A stretch of 64,000 nt of DNA from the NCBI RefSeq assembly GCF_000482245.1, contig NZ_AWNH01000115.1, positions 124,001 through 188,000 on the forward strand, written 5' to 3'. The DNA is from Leptolyngbya sp. Heron Island J. GTDB lineage: Bacteria; Cyanobacteriota; Cyanobacteriia; Phormidesmidales; Phormidesmidaceae. Under the pieces are notes generated by a model. It was not told the origin of the DNA and did no database searches. It saw only the letters and a program-made list of their open reading frames with translations. The position numbers and the translations under genes are program-made. Positions 1 to 11,439 of this stretch are shown piece after piece (positions within the stretch are counted from its first letter, which is position 1; each line of letters opens with the position of its first letter).

Positions 1-1
1 C

Positions 2-898
2 ATCAGCCAAGAAAAGCGGATGAAGACCACTTTGTATCGCTACATGACCCCCAGTGTGGCCGAGCAGGTGATGGCCCTTGGGGAAGATTCTCTGATGGTG
101 GGCAAGCGTCGAGATGTCACGGTATTGTTCTCCGACATTCGCGGCTACACCACGCTGACCGAGAGGCTAGAGGCTTCCCAGGTGGTGTCAATGCTCAATG
201 AATATTTTGAGACCATGGTGGAAGCGGTTTTTAACCATCAAGGCACTCTAGATAAATTTATTGGCGATGCCCTGATGGCTGTATTTGGTGCGCCGTTACC
301 GCTCGAAAACCATGGCTGGTCAGCGGTGGAAGCGGCCTTAGATATGCGAGAACGGCTGATTCATTTCAATCGCTCGCGCCAGGCCAACCGTCAGCCCAAG
401 ATCAACATTGGGATCGGGTTGAGTTCTGGGGAGGTAGTTTCCGGCAACATTGGCTCTCGCCGCAAAATGGAATACACGGTGATTGGGGATGGTGTTAACC
501 TCAGCTCCCGGTTAGAGGGGGTCACAAAGCAGTACGGCTGTGACATTGTCATGAGTGAGCATACCTATGAGCGCTGCCGTGATTTGGTCTGGGTTAGAGA
601 GTTAGACCTGACGCGGGTAAAGGGTAAGACAAGACCCGTCAAAATTTATGAGCTGATCGGCAGTCGGCAAAATCATCAGTTAGATCCCAAAACTCAAGAC
701 TTTTTGGATCTCTATCATCAAGGTCGTAAGGCCTATACCTCTCAGAAGTTTACGCGGGCCTTGGAGATATTTACGCGGGCAAAAGTGATGCGTCCCCAGG
801 ATAAAGCTGTGGATGTACACATTGGTCGTATCCATTCCTATTTGGCGAATCCACCAGCGGCGGATTGGGATGGCGTCTATGTGATGACCACCAAATAA
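2..898 (+). CDS. Adenylate cyclase, C-terminal part (cut by left edge)
   Basis: Class III nucleotide cyclase catalytic domain making cyclic AMP. The frame is open to the window edge, so the ATG at 20 is probably internal. Numbered from that ATG, the metal-binding aspartates lie in VLFSDIRGY (D39) and FIGDAL (D83), and the lysine before the second (K79) is the residue that favours ATP over GTP in this family. The cyclase domain covers about residues 30-215, followed by a short TPR-like tail (about 220-292). The missing N-terminus probably carries sensor domains (GAF, PAS or CHASE), which cannot be seen here. Confident as a cyclase; the ATP preference is inferred from one residue. Confidence 0.9.
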   Translation: MSQEKRMKTTLYRYMTPSVAEQVMALGEDSLMVGKRRDVTVLFSDIRGYTTLTERLEASQVVSMLNEYFETMVEAVFNHQGTLDKFIGDALMAVFGAPLPLENHGWSAVEAALDMRERLIHFNRSRQANRQPKINIGIGLSSGEVVSGNIGSRRKMEYTVIGDGVNLSSRLEGVTKQYGCDIVMSEHTYERCRDLVWVRELDLTRVKGKTRPVKIYELIGSRQNHQLDPKTQDFLDLYHQGRKAYTSQKFTRALEIFTRAKVMRPQDKAVDVHIGRIHSYLANPPAADWDGVYVMTTK

Positions 899-907
899 TT
901 GATTGAA

Positions 908-943
908 ATTTGTAGAGGCGTTCCATGGAACGCCTCTACAAAT
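908..943. repeat. 36-bp perfect palindrome, dispersed intergenic type
   Basis: Two 18-nt arms meet with no spacer around the core TTCCATGGAA. It lies between the cyclase stop and purC. Related, less perfect copies occur at 34628-34667 and 44175-44206, with a fragment near 33067-33085. It could work as a terminator for the cyclase gene, but no T-run follows. It more likely belongs to a repeat family. Confidence 0.8.
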
Positions 944-996
944 CCCCACCCTACCCACGCTAAAATAGGCGATGCAAATTTTCCCTGGGAGGCCCC

Positions 997-1725
997 ATGG
1001 CTGAGCGACAGAAGCTCTATGAAGGTAAGGCAAAAATTCTCTATGCCACTGAGGACCCGGCGGTATTAATCACCTATTTCAAGGATGATGCTACGGCCTT
1101 TAATGCTCAGAAACGGGGGACGATTGCCAACAAGGGACGGATTAATAATGCAGTATCCACTCACCTGTTTAAGCTGCTAGAAGCCCAGGGGATTCCCACC
1201 CATTGGATCGATTCTCCCAATGAGCGGGAGATGTGGGTGAAGCCGGTGACGATTGTGCCACTGGAAGTGGTGGTACGAAATCTGGCGGCGGGTAGTTTGT
1301 GTCGGCAAACGGGTCTAAAGTTGGGGACACTGCTGCTGCCGCCTTTGGTGGAGTTTTATTATAAAAATGATGACCTGGGTGATCCGTTACTGACTCGCGA
1401 TCGCATCCGAGCCATGGCCATTGCCAGCGATGACACCGTGACTCAGCTAGAGCAAATGGCCCGCAGCATCAACCAAATGCTCCAAGACTTCTTCAACAGC
1501 TGCAGCATTACCCTGGTGGATTTCAAGCTAGAATTTGGCACCCTGGCCGACGGTACTTTGGTGCTAGCTGACGAAATCAGCCCTGACACCTGTCGTCTAT
1601 GGAATCAAAATGAAACCGATGAAGCTCGTCGAGTGATGGATAAAGACCGATTCCGTCAGGATTTAGGGAATGTGGAATCAGGCTATCAGCAGGTGTTGGA
1701 TCGAATTCTGGCACACACAAAATGA
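997..1725 (+). CDS. purC: Phosphoribosylaminoimidazole-succinocarboxamide synthase (SAICAR synthase)
   Basis: Purine biosynthesis: joins aspartate to CAIR with ATP to give SAICAR, in the cytoplasm. At 242 aa it has the normal bacterial length. It opens with the family start KLYEGKAKILY and contains VVVRNLAAGS (about residues 92-101), LVDFKLEFG (about 173-181) and LADEISPDTCRLW (about 189-201), the ATP- and substrate-binding segments of PurC. A GGGAGG ribosome site at 987-992 fixes the ATG at 997. It runs in the same direction as bamA, 204 bp upstream of it. Confidence 0.97.
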   Translation: MAERQKLYEGKAKILYATEDPAVLITYFKDDATAFNAQKRGTIANKGRINNAVSTHLFKLLEAQGIPTHWIDSPNEREMWVKPVTIVPLEVVVRNLAAGSLCRQTGLKLGTLLLPPLVEFYYKNDDLGDPLLTRDRIRAMAIASDDTVTQLEQMARSINQMLQDFFNSCSITLVDFKLEFGTLADGTLVLADEISPDTCRLWNQNETDEARRVMDKDRFRQDLGNVESGYQQVLDRILAHTK

Positions 1726-1929
1726 GCACTGAGGGAAACGGTGCGGTAGAATTTTCCAGAAAATATTAAATTCCGTTCACATTTTTCTAGACGCGGCTTG
1801 TATGGTGCTAGAAAAATGCAGGTTTTGCTTGAGTATGAGCTATAGACCTCTAAGCCGGATTTAGTGTATGTCATTAACAGCGGTTCTAGCTGCTGTTTCC
1901 ATGTGGTGTAAGGAGTACGTTTTCCGCCT

Positions 1930-4197
1930 ATGCGCTTTTCGCCGACTCTATTGGCCTGTTGCACCGTTGCAACATTGTTTGGGTTGCCCGTACTCTCAGT
2001 AGATGCGGCTGACGTGGTGGAGTCTTCAACAACTGATGCTTGGACAGATGATGCCGTGTTGGCGGCTGGGCAGTCCAGCCAGCCAGTGCCTGAGACCGAT
2101 ACTTTAGAGACCGATACTTTAGAGACAGTCAGTGTTGAGGAATCAGTTGAGCTATCAGCAACCGATACTGAGCCAGCGCTCGATGACGACACACTGCTGG
2201 CTCAAGATACTACTACGGATACTGCCGAAGAGACCCCGCAGGAAGCCCTTGAGCGTCTTCTAGAGGGCATTGGCCAACCGTCTGAGCCGACGACACCGAC
2301 TGAGCCAGTGGAAACGCCTGAACCAGCGCCGGAGACCCCCGCCTCTGAAAGTCCAGCTGACGATGATGAACCCGCTGACGATGAGGTGGTCGAGGAGGAA
2401 CCGCAAGAAGTTCAGGTGCAGGTGGCAGAGCTTGAGGTGGTAACTCTAGATGGTAGTGTCCTTGATCCAGAATTAGAGGATATTGTTTACCAAGCCATCA
2501 TGCTGCGCCCCGGTCGACCGGCCACCCGCAGTGAGCTACAAGAAGACATCAACAATGTTTTTGCTACCGGCTTTTTTGCTAATGTTCGCGCTCAACCCGA
2601 AGATACAGATCTAGGGGTGCGGGTGACGTTTTTAGTGCAGCCTAACCCCATTCTAACTGGCGTTACTATTCGCACTGATGGTGTATCAGAAAGCGTTCTG
2701 CCGGACGAAATCGTAGACGAAATTTTTAGCGATCAGTACGGAAAAATCCTCAATCTGATTGACTTCCAAGACGGTATTTTAGAGCTGAACGATTGGTACC
2801 GTGAACAAGGCTATGTATTGGCCCAGGTGACTGCCGCGCCTCAGGTTTCAGACGAGGGTGTTGCCACCTTGATCGTAGCCGAGGGGGTGATTGAGTCCAT
2901 TGAAGTGCGCTACATCGACGAGGATGGCAATAGCGTTGATGAAGATGGAGAGCCCATTGACGGTAGAACCCGCCCCTTCATTGTCACGCGAGAATTTGAG
3001 ACTCAGCCTGGGGATGTTTTTCAGCAGGAAAGAATTCAGCAAGACCTGCAGCGAGTCTTTGGCCTGGGCATTTTTGATGATGTCCGTCTTTCTCTGGACC
3101 CCGGCGAGGAAGATCCTCGTAAGGTTAAGGTTGTAGTCAACGTTGACGAGGGAAATACTGGCTCTGTGGGGGCTGCAGTTGGTTTTAACCTCAGTGGTGA
3201 CGTGTTTGGTAGCGTCAGCTATCAGCAGGATAACCTGGGTGGGAACAACCAGACCCTGCGTACCGAGGTGCAGCTGAGCGAGCGGGAACTGCTGTTTGAT
3301 GTGAGCTTCACTGATCCCTGGATTGCTGGCGATCCAAATCGGACATCCTACACAGTGAATGGCTTTAACCGTCGTTCGATTTCTCTTATCTTTGATGGCG
3401 GCGATACCGATATTGACTTGCCCAATGGTGATACTCCTCGGGTTAATCGCCTCGGAGGAGGGGTGACCTTTGGCCGACCCCTGGATAACGGCTGGAGTGG
3501 TTCGGCTGGTCTTGAGTATCAGCGAGTTTCAATTCGTGATAGTGATGGTGATCTCTCACCTGAAGATCAGCTAGGTAACGATTTGAGCTTTAGCGGTGAT
3601 GGCCGAGACGATCTCCTGAGCATTCCGATCAATTTTGTCTGGGATCAGCGCAATGATTCGTTTGCGCCAACGAGCGGTAGTCTGTTGCGATTGGGGACAG
3701 AACAAACTATCCCTGTCGGTCAGGGGACAATTTTCTTTAATCGAGTACGGGCCAGCTACAGTCGTTATTTACCAGTGAATTTCCTCCGCTTTGGTGACGG
3801 GCCTCAAACCATCGCTCTAAATGTACAGGGGGGAACGGTCATTGGAGATTTACCTCCCTATGAGGCGTTCTCTCTTGGTGGTACTAACTCGGTACGTGGT
3901 TTTGATGAGGGAGATCTCGGTAGTGGTCGTTCCTTTGTGCAGGCCACCGCTGAATATCGCTTCCCGCTATTTACCTCATTCTTGGGTGGGGCGTTGTTTG
4001 TTGACTACGGAACTGATTTAGGCTCCGGTGATAATGTGCCAGGGGATCCGGCGATCATTCGTGATAAGCCCGGTGATGGTTTTGGTTATGGTGCCGGTAT
4101 CCGGGTACAGACACCGTTAGGAGCCCTGCGTCTCGATTATGGCTTGGGTGATGGTGGCGATGGCCGCATTCACTTTGGCATCGGGGAACGATTCTGA
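1930..4197 (+). CDS. bamA: Outer membrane assembly protein Omp85/BamA
   Basis: Inserts beta-barrel proteins into the outer membrane. A signal peptide (residues 1-27, ending VDAA) is followed by an acidic Pro/Thr/Glu-rich linker (about 45-160), three POTRA-like domains (about 165-410) and a C-terminal 16-strand barrel (about 415-755) ending in phenylalanine (GERF), as outer membrane proteins do. The barrel has the [14 protein letters not shown] segment, holding the conserved VRGF loop. The linker contains a short tandem repeat (TDTLE twice). Its stop TGA shares one base with the lpxC start (TGATG), so the two are probably translationally coupled. Heads the lipid A precursor gene block. Confidence 0.95.
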   Translation: MRFSPTLLACCTVATLFGLPVLSVDAADVVESSTTDAWTDDAVLAAGQSSQPVPETDTLETDTLETVSVEESVELSATDTEPALDDDTLLAQDTTTDTAEETPQEALERLLEGIGQPSEPTTPTEPVETPEPAPETPASESPADDDEPADDEVVEEEPQEVQVQVAELEVVTLDGSVLDPELEDIVYQAIMLRPGRPATRSELQEDINNVFATGFFANVRAQPEDTDLGVRVTFLVQPNPILTGVTIRTDGVSESVLPDEIVDEIFSDQYGKILNLIDFQDGILELNDWYREQGYVLAQVTAAPQVSDEGVATLIVAEGVIESIEVRYIDEDGNSVDEDGEPIDGRTRPFIVTREFETQPGDVFQQERIQQDLQRVFGLGIFDDVRLSLDPGEEDPRKVKVVVNVDEGNTGSVGAAVGFNLSGDVFGSVSYQQDNLGGNNQTLRTEVQLSERELLFDVSFTDPWIAGDPNRTSYTVNGFNRRSISLIFDGGDTDIDLPNGDTPRVNRLGGGVTFGRPLDNGWSGSAGLEYQRVSIRDSDGDLSPEDQLGNDLSFSGDGRDDLLSIPINFVWDQRNDSFAPTSGSLLRLGTEQTIPVGQGTIFFNRVRASYSRYLPVNFLRFGDGPQTIALNVQGGTVIGDLPPYEAFSLGGTNSVRGFDEGDLGSGRSFVQATAEYRFPLFTSFLGGALFVDYGTDLGSGDNVPGDPAIIRDKPGDGFGYGAGIRVQTPLGALRLDYGLGDGGDGRIHFGIGERF

Positions 4198-5063
4198 TGG
4201 ATGACGAAGCAGACGTTCAACATACCCTGGCTGCCCCTGTCTCATGTACAGGGGTGGGGCTCCACCTGGGGCAGACAACGCAAGTCACTTTGCTCCCTGC
4301 GCCTATCAACAGTGGTCGCCATTTTGTTCGTACAGACTCGGGGCCTAATCTTATTCCAGCCAGTGTGGCAGCGGTGAGCCAGACTCGTCTTTCGACCCAG
4401 CTGGGTGTAGAAGAAGGGCCACAGGTGCGTACGGTGGAGCATTTGCTGGCGGCGCTGTGGGCCGCTGGTGTAGACAATGCTCGCATCGAGATCGATGGCC
4501 CAGAAGTCCCTTTGCTGGATGGCTCTTCCCGTGATTGGACTGGCCTGATCCAGTCGGTCGGCATAGCGGCGCAGTCTGCGCCACGTCGTCCCTGCATAGC
4601 GCTCAAGGAGCCAATCATTGTCAGGGATGGGGATGCCTATGTGATGGCGCTACCTGCCTCAGAGTTGCGGTTTAGCTATGGTATTGACTTTCCTATAGCG
4701 GCGATTGGTAATCAATGGCATAGCTGGTCTCCGGCCGCTGGAGACTTTGCCGAGGTGGTGGCACCGGCACGAACATTTGCGATGGCGCACCAAATTGACG
4801 GGTTGCGATCGCAAGGTTTAATCAAAGGTGGCAGTCTGGAAAATGCTTTAGTTTGCGATCAAGAGGGTTGGCTTAATCCCCCGCTGCGATTTGCAAATGA
4901 ACCGGCACGTCATAAACTTTTAGACTTAGTAGGGGATCTCAGTTTATTAGGTGTTCTCCCTACGATGCATGTGACCGCTTATCGAGCCAGTCACAGTCTG
5001 CACGTGCAGTTAGCTCGTCAGTTAACTGCCCTTTGCGTTGCAGAAACATCGGCTTCCGCTTAG
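4197..5063 (+). CDS. lpxC: UDP-3-O-acyl-N-acetylglucosamine deacetylase
   Basis: Zinc enzyme for the first committed step of lipid A synthesis, removing acetate from UDP-3-O-acyl-GlcNAc. Zinc ligands are visible as H82 in VEHLLAAL and in [10 protein letters not shown] near residue 240 (His and Asp). The motif [12 protein letters not shown] is also typical. At 288 aa it is close to the usual ~300. The start overlaps the bamA stop by one base; fabZ follows 37 bp downstream. Confidence 0.96.
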   Translation: MDDEADVQHTLAAPVSCTGVGLHLGQTTQVTLLPAPINSGRHFVRTDSGPNLIPASVAAVSQTRLSTQLGVEEGPQVRTVEHLLAALWAAGVDNARIEIDGPEVPLLDGSSRDWTGLIQSVGIAAQSAPRRPCIALKEPIIVRDGDAYVMALPASELRFSYGIDFPIAAIGNQWHSWSPAAGDFAEVVAPARTFAMAHQIDGLRSQGLIKGGSLENALVCDQEGWLNPPLRFANEPARHKLLDLVGDLSLLGVLPTMHVTAYRASHSLHVQLARQLTALCVAETSASA

Positions 5064-5100
5064 CCGAGAACACCTACGCCGTTGCTGTCATAAAACGTCT

Positions 5101-5604
5101 ATGGCCACCGTTATTCAAGATAAAGCTCACACCAATCAGGAGTCTCAACCGGCCACCGCCGAGAGTTCTACCCCTATTACCTTTAATCTAGAGCAGATTC
5201 AGGCGTTGTTACCCCATCGCTATCCATTTGCCCTGGTTGATCGCATCATTGACTATGTTCCTGGTAAACAGGCAGTTGGTCTAAAAAATGTCACGTTCAA
5301 TGAACCCCACTTTCAAGGACACTTTCCGGGGCGTCCCATCATGCCAGGGGTGTTGATTGTTGAAGCCATGGCCCAGGTGGGTGGCATTGTGCTGACCCAA
5401 ATGCCTGGTGTTAATGGGCTATGTATGTTTGCTGGTATCGACAAAGTACGATTTCGTCGACCAGTTGTGCCAGGCGACCAGCTGGTTATCACAACAGAGT
5501 TGCTCAGCGTACGCGGGCTAAAATTCGGCAAAATGCAAGCCAAGGCTGAAGTTGATGATCAATTGGTGTGTGAAGGCACCCTGATGTTTTCTGTGGTTGA
5601 GTAA
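5101..5604 (+). CDS. fabZ: 3-hydroxyacyl-[acyl-carrier-protein] dehydratase
   Basis: Dehydrates 3-hydroxyacyl-ACP in fatty acid elongation. Active-site His and Glu are seen in [20 protein letters not shown], and [14 protein letters not shown] is the usual N-terminal signature. The reading frame is open back to 5038, inside lpxC, but the ATG at 5101 gives the normal 167-aa length with a short polar N-terminus and no overlap, so it is preferred. It sits between lpxC and lpxA, where FabZ and LpxA draw on the same 3-hydroxyacyl-ACP pool. Confidence 0.95.
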   Translation: MATVIQDKAHTNQESQPATAESSTPITFNLEQIQALLPHRYPFALVDRIIDYVPGKQAVGLKNVTFNEPHFQGHFPGRPIMPGVLIVEAMAQVGGIVLTQMPGVNGLCMFAGIDKVRFRRPVVPGDQLVITTELLSVRGLKFGKMQAKAEVDDQLVCEGTLMFSVVE

Positions 5605-5614
5605 AACGTAACCA

Positions 5615-6439
5615 ATGCTTCCCACTGCTCTGATTCATCCCACAGCGGTCATTCATCCGAGGGCCCATGTCCACCCCAGTGTGAAAGTGGGACCCTATGC
5701 TGTGATTGGGGAAAAGGTCAGCGTTGGTAAAGACACCGAAATTGGTCCCCACGTGGTGTTAGATGGTCACACTGAAATTGGCCAGCGCAATCGTATCTTT
5801 GCCGGAGCCGCCATTGGTCTAGAGCCCCAAGATCTCAAATATGATGGTTCCGAAAGCTTGCTATCCATCGGCGATGACAACAACATTCGGGAATATGTCA
5901 CCATTAATCGACCTACTCGATTTGGTGAGATTACCCGTTTAGGGAATGGCAATCTCCTGATGGCCTATGCTCACGTCGCTCATAACTGTGTTATTCAAGA
6001 TAGCGTTATCATTGCGAACTCAGTTGCCTTAGCCGGTCATGTCCATATTGAGTCCAACGTCCGCATCAGTGGTTTGGTTGGCATTCATCAGTTTGTTCAT
6101 ATCGGTCGCCATGCCATGGTCGGTGGCATGAGTCGAATTGAGCGCGATGTTCCTCCTTACATGATGGTGGAGGGAAATCCATCACGGGTACGGGGTCTCA
6201 ACCAGGTGGGCTTAAAACGCTCCGGTATTGGTGATTTAGAAGCGGGTCGTGTATACGATGGTTTGAAGCAGGCTTATCGCTTGCTCTATCGTTCAGGACT
6301 CACATTTAGCGAGGCTCTCAATAAGTTAGACTCTGTTGCCAATAACGAATATGTGCAACACCTCCATCGATTTTTGGTAGCTTCCCAAAAAGAAGGTCGA
6401 CGGGGTGTGATTCCAGGGCGGCATATTTCTCGGTCTTAG
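5615..6439 (+). CDS. lpxA: UDP-N-acetylglucosamine acyltransferase
   Basis: Transfers a 3-hydroxyacyl chain from ACP to UDP-GlcNAc, the first reaction of lipid A synthesis. The first ~190 residues are left-handed beta-helix hexapeptide repeats (for example IHPRAHVHPSVKVGP). The catalytic histidine lies in LLMAYAHVAHNC (about residues 113-124). A helical C-terminal domain follows. The length of 274 aa is slightly longer than the E. coli enzyme (262). Starts 10 bp after fabZ. Confidence 0.96.
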   Translation: MLPTALIHPTAVIHPRAHVHPSVKVGPYAVIGEKVSVGKDTEIGPHVVLDGHTEIGQRNRIFAGAAIGLEPQDLKYDGSESLLSIGDDNNIREYVTINRPTRFGEITRLGNGNLLMAYAHVAHNCVIQDSVIIANSVALAGHVHIESNVRISGLVGIHQFVHIGRHAMVGGMSRIERDVPPYMMVEGNPSRVRGLNQVGLKRSGIGDLEAGRVYDGLKQAYRLLYRSGLTFSEALNKLDSVANNEYVQHLHRFLVASQKEGRRGVIPGRHISRS

Positions 6440-6475
6440 TGCTCAGTTTTTCTAGCTCTAGAGGCCGTTTTTACT

Positions 6476-7714
6476 ATGCAGTGTAACGATATCAGTACTC
6501 ACAATTTGCCTAAACGCCCCTTGCGGATATTTGTTCATACTGGAGAAGTCTCTGGTGATATGCAGGGTAGTCTGCTGGTGGCAGCTTTAGAGCGGCAAGG
6601 GGCGCAGCAGAAAATTGCGGTTGAAATTAGTGCCATGGGGGGGAGTCGCATGGCGGCGGCTGGGGCTAAGCTGATTGGCGATACAGTGTCGATCAGTTCC
6701 ATTGGTTTCTTTGAGGCACTACCCCATGTCAGGAAGGCTCTCAAGCTCAATCGACAAGCCAGGCAACATCTAAAAGCTGCACCTCCCGATGTGGTCGTCC
6801 TGATTGACTACATGGGGCCTAACGTGGCCATTGGTAACTTTATCCGTCGCCAGTTTCCAAAGGTGCCCATTGCATACTACATTGCGCCCCACCTTTGGGT
6901 TTGGGCGACGATTCCAGGCGATACGGCTAAAGTACTCTCGATTGCTGATCGCATCCTGGCAATTTTTCCAGAGGAAGCTCGCTATTACCAATCTAAGGGG
7001 GGACAGGTTTCCTGGGTGGGGCATCCTCTGTTGGATCGATTTGCTGACTATCGGCCAGAGTTGGCTAAACGAGAGGCGCGGCAGCGGCTGGGGTTGGCCC
7101 CAAGCGATCGCGTTATCACCCTACTGCCGGCCTCTCGCCAGCAAGAGCTGACCTATGTCTTGCCAATTATGTTTACGGCGGCCCAACAGCTCCAGACCCA
7201 GATACCTGAGCTTAAGTTTTTGGTGCCCTTAGCCCGTGAAGCTTTTCGCGAAACCATAGAAACAGCGTTCAAACAATATGGTTTAACCGGGCAGGCGGTG
7301 GCTAAGGATGAGCAGATGTTGGCGATTTCAGCAGCGGATCTGGCCATTGCTAAATCCGGAACTACCAATCTAGAAATCGCTCTGATGGAAGTGCCTCAGG
7401 TGGTCATGTACCGACTCAATCGGTTAACGGCCTGGGTTGCTGAGTTTGTGCTGAAATTTTCAGCCCCCTACGTTTCGCCAGTAAATCTGGTTAATATGGA
7501 GCCGATTGTGCCGGAGTTTGTGCAGTGGGAGGCCACTCCTGAGGCCATTAGCCAAATGGCCCTAAATCTGCTGAACAATCCGGATCAGCGGCAAAAAATG
7601 GTGGAGGGCTACAGAGCGATGCGAGGGCATTTAGGCTCTGTGGGTGTTTGCGATCGCGCCGCTAATGAAATTCTAGAGTTGGCCATCAGCAACGCCGTTT
7701 GTGCGGAAAGATAG
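6476..7714 (+). CDS. lpxB: Lipid-A-disaccharide synthase
   Basis: Glycosyltransferase (GT19) joining two acylated glucosamine units into the lipid A disaccharide. The N-terminal motif FVHTGEVSGDMQG (about residues 19-31) and the C-terminal segment ISAADLAIAKSGTTNLEIAL (about 284-303), which binds the nucleotide sugar, are both clear. Length 412 aa. A GAGG site precedes the ATG by about 10 bases. Last gene of the bamA-lpx block; exbB begins 62 bp downstream. Confidence 0.95.
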   Translation: MQCNDISTHNLPKRPLRIFVHTGEVSGDMQGSLLVAALERQGAQQKIAVEISAMGGSRMAAAGAKLIGDTVSISSIGFFEALPHVRKALKLNRQARQHLKAAPPDVVVLIDYMGPNVAIGNFIRRQFPKVPIAYYIAPHLWVWATIPGDTAKVLSIADRILAIFPEEARYYQSKGGQVSWVGHPLLDRFADYRPELAKREARQRLGLAPSDRVITLLPASRQQELTYVLPIMFTAAQQLQTQIPELKFLVPLAREAFRETIETAFKQYGLTGQAVAKDEQMLAISAADLAIAKSGTTNLEIALMEVPQVVMYRLNRLTAWVAEFVLKFSAPYVSPVNLVNMEPIVPEFVQWEATPEAISQMALNLLNNPDQRQKMVEGYRAMRGHLGSVGVCDRAANEILELAISNAVCAER

Positions 7715-7776
7715 TGGCCGATCTAGGACCCGAGCAGGGTAACATGCGTCTGAGAAAGCGTACGGGAGAATAACGA

Positions 7777-8442
7777 GTGAACATTACTGAATTATTTGCC
7801 AGAGGTGGGGTGGCCATGTGGCCCCTGCTAGTTTTATCAGTAATTGCCCTCGGCACAATTATTGAGCGGATTTGGTTTTGGTCTCGCATCATTACCCGTG
7901 AGCGTGAGGTGGCAGGTCGCGTCCTAGAAGCTGCCCGACGTGAATGGACCGCCGCCACCGACATTGCCCAGCGAGCCCACCGTTTACCCATGGGGCGTTT
8001 TCTCTATGCTGCCCTCAAGCTCAAAGACCAAGAACCTGAAGTTTTTCGACTGGCTCTAGAGACCGCCGCCAACGAAGAACTTGCCGCCATGCGTCGAGGT
8101 GACAAGGTGTTAGAACTCGTGATAGCCGTGTCACCGATGTTAGGGCTGTTGGGAACTGTCCTGGGTCTGATGAGTTCCCTGGGTTCCCTTGATCTCAACG
8201 ATTTAGCCATTGGTAGCGCCACCAGTGGTGCCGCCGCTGGTATTGGACAGTCCCTGATTACCACGGCGACTGGCTTGATTATCGCCATTGTTAGCCTGAT
8301 GTTTTATCGTCTCTTCCAGGGCTTGGTCTTTGGTCAAGCTAAAGTTTTTCGTCAGTCCGGCAGTGAGCTAGAGCTACTCTACCGCCAAGCTTGGTCCCTA
8401 ACCGATGGTAAACCTAGCCAGCTCGGTGCTTCTGTCAACTAA
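7777..8442 (+). CDS. exbB: ExbB/TolQ/MotA-type proton channel subunit
   Basis: Inner-membrane proton channel that, with ExbD, couples the proton gradient to outer-membrane transport or cell-envelope work. Three hydrophobic segments (about residues 12-34, 108-130 and 160-182) match the ExbB fold, and the conserved glycine/proline-rich run VSPMLGLLGTVLGLMSS precedes the pore helices. Starts with GTG, supported by GGGAGA at 7764-7769. No TonB gene is visible nearby, so the partner receptor is unknown. Confidence 0.92.
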   Translation: MNITELFARGGVAMWPLLVLSVIALGTIIERIWFWSRIITREREVAGRVLEAARREWTAATDIAQRAHRLPMGRFLYAALKLKDQEPEVFRLALETAANEELAAMRRGDKVLELVIAVSPMLGLLGTVLGLMSSLGSLDLNDLAIGSATSGAAAGIGQSLITTATGLIIAIVSLMFYRLFQGLVFGQAKVFRQSGSELELLYRQAWSLTDGKPSQLGASVN

Positions 8443-8450
8443 TTTCTAAG

Positions 8451-8520
8451 GGAGTTCTGAATGACCGGTTGTTTTAAGTTAATGGCTGCTTAACGGCGAC
8501 AAGGAACTCCAAACTTAAAA
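8451..8520 (+). other. exbB-exbD spacer with two overlapping inverted repeats
   Basis: GGAGTTC (8451-8457) can pair with GAACTCC (8504-8510), and TTTTAAGTT (8472-8480) with AACTTAAAA (8512-8520). The pairs interlock, so they form either a pseudoknot or two alternative hairpins. The stretch holds a 10-codon reading frame (8461-8493) behind AAGGGAG. The function is unknown; it could tune exbD expression relative to exbB. Confidence 0.4.
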
Positions 8521-8590
8521 CTCTCCCTTCTCCTGTTTCTCTAAACGATCTACGACCTCCATCCTCTGATCCCCCACCCTCAGTATCGTC

Positions 8591-9229
8591 ATGAAGTTAG
8601 ACCTAGACGAGCAACAAAACGGCATTGTCATCGAACTGCTACCTCTGGTCGATGTCGTTTTTTGTATTCTCACCTTCTTTATTCTGGCGGCAGTCGGTAG
8701 TCGGCAGCAGGCGATCAGTTTAGATTTGCCCAATGCTAGTACAGGGTCGGCATTGCCCCCAGCGGCACTGACTACTGGTCGCGATCGCCTTTACATCAGC
8801 GTTGATCCCATTGGTCGCATTTATCTAGACCAAGATCCCATTCTGGAGCAAAACCTATTGGGTCTGGTCGGCGACTTTTATACCGGTAATCCCAATGGCA
8901 TTGTGGTGCTGTATGCGGCTAAGGATGCTCGCTATGACGATGTTGTCAGAGTGCTGGATATCTTACGATCCGTAGGCGGTAATCGGGTTGCCCTGGCGAC
9001 GTTACCGGCAGGCACCCAGGCACCCACCTCACAGGATGCCGTACCGGGTGAGCTTCCCGCTGATATTCAAGATCTGCTCAACAACTCTGGCTCGGGTTTG
9101 CCAGGGGGGGACTTACCACAACTGAACGATCCGTTGAATCCATCGACAACGACTCCTATTCCAACGACACCGAATAACCCAGACACTCAGGCTTCGCCCT
9201 CGCCAACATCATCCACCGACGACAATTAA
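8591..9229 (+). CDS. exbD: ExbD/TolR biopolymer transport protein
   Basis: Partner of ExbB. One transmembrane helix near the N-terminus (about residues 12-36) carries the essential aspartate in LLPLVDVVFCILTFFIL (D18). A periplasmic domain follows to about residue 140. The C-terminal ~65 residues are an unusual Pro/Ser/Thr/Asn-rich tail not found in short ExbD proteins (~140 aa), perhaps a flexible link to peptidoglycan. Separated from exbB by 148 bp. Confidence 0.92.
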   Translation: MKLDLDEQQNGIVIELLPLVDVVFCILTFFILAAVGSRQQAISLDLPNASTGSALPPAALTTGRDRLYISVDPIGRIYLDQDPILEQNLLGLVGDFYTGNPNGIVVLYAAKDARYDDVVRVLDILRSVGGNRVALATLPAGTQAPTSQDAVPGELPADIQDLLNNSGSGLPGGDLPQLNDPLNPSTTTPIPTTPNNPDTQASPSPTSSTDDN

Positions 9230-9236
9230 TCTAATC

Positions 9237-9259
9237 GGGGCACTCCTGGCGGGTGCCCC
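9237..9259. terminator. Hairpin between convergent exbD and eno
   Basis: GGGGCAC (9237-9243) and GTGCCCC (9253-9259) form a 7-bp stem with a 9-base loop, 8 bases after exbD and 18 bases from the eno stop. It could end transcription from either side. There is no clear T-run on either strand. Confidence 0.55.
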
Positions 9260-9277
9260 TGGTGTTAGGTGATTGCC

Positions 9278-10591
<1,314 letters not shown>

Positions 10592-10826
10592 TTAACTAAG
10601 AGTAAACAACGGGGCTGTGTCGGACTCACTGGTCGCTATGGCAATTGTTTTGCATAGCGATCGCACGATAACCCAGCATACGGTGCTATCTTGCATCAAC
10701 GATAGGGTTACAAAGTAAAAATGTAAGGAAAAGCACATCAATGGGCCAAATACCCACGTCTAGGCCATCATAGAGACTGGACCAACGCTAGGATGATTAC
10801 CAGCAGAGCTTAAGGAAGAAAAAACA

Positions 10827-11255
10827 ATGCGTTTACTGCACACCATGTTGCGGGTTGGCAATCTAGAAAAATCCCTCCAGTTTTATTGCGACGTTCTAGG
10901 TATGACCCTGCTACGTCAAAAAGATTATCCCGGAGGTAAGTTTACCCTAGCGTTTGTGGGTTACGGCGATGAAAGCGATCACACGGTGCTAGAGCTAACC
11001 TATAACTGGGGTGTTGATGCCTATGACCTGGGCGCAGGCTATGGCCATATTGCCATTGGAGTAGATGACATTTACCAGACCTGCGAAGCAATCAAAGCAC
11101 GGGGTGGTAAAGTTGTGCGAGAACCAGGGCCCATGAAGCATGGGTCTACAGTAATTGCATTTGTCAGCGATCCCGACGGTTACAAAGTGGAGTTAATTCA
11201 GCTAAAAAATCAGACCAACGCTGATGAAACTCCAGCGGCAACAGCTAAGGTTTAA
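10827..11255 (+). CDS. gloA: Lactoylglutathione lyase (glyoxalase I)
   Basis: Converts the methylglyoxal-glutathione hemithioacetal to S-lactoylglutathione. All four metal ligands of the nickel-type enzyme are in place: H5 in LLHTMLRV, a Glu in [10 protein letters not shown], a His in [11 protein letters not shown] and a Glu in GYKVELIQL. 142 aa. An AAGGAAG site lies about 8 bases before the ATG. Divergent from eno across a 253-bp gap that holds promoters but no gene. Confidence 0.95.
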   Translation: MRLLHTMLRVGNLEKSLQFYCDVLGMTLLRQKDYPGGKFTLAFVGYGDESDHTVLELTYNWGVDAYDLGAGYGHIAIGVDDIYQTCEAIKARGGKVVREPGPMKHGSTVIAFVSDPDGYKVELIQLKNQTNADETPAATAKV

Positions 11256-11439
11256 GGTCGTAGGGGAGTGGAGTAACCCGATCGTTAGCCGGAACCGATG
11301 ATGGTTCGCCTCACCCAGCATCCCAGGGTCTTTAAGCTACCATTTCCCATTGCAGCGAACCCCCTACTCCCTAGCGAACTCCCCACTCCCCCAATTGATA
11401 TACTGATTAATCGTTCTCTGCCAGACCCACTCAGACCCC

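Noticed and set aside
1686-2192. 168-codon frame opposite purC/bamA, Ser/Val-rich
   Set aside because: Antisense of the repetitive acidic linker of bamA; the low-complexity sequence comes from the complementary strand.
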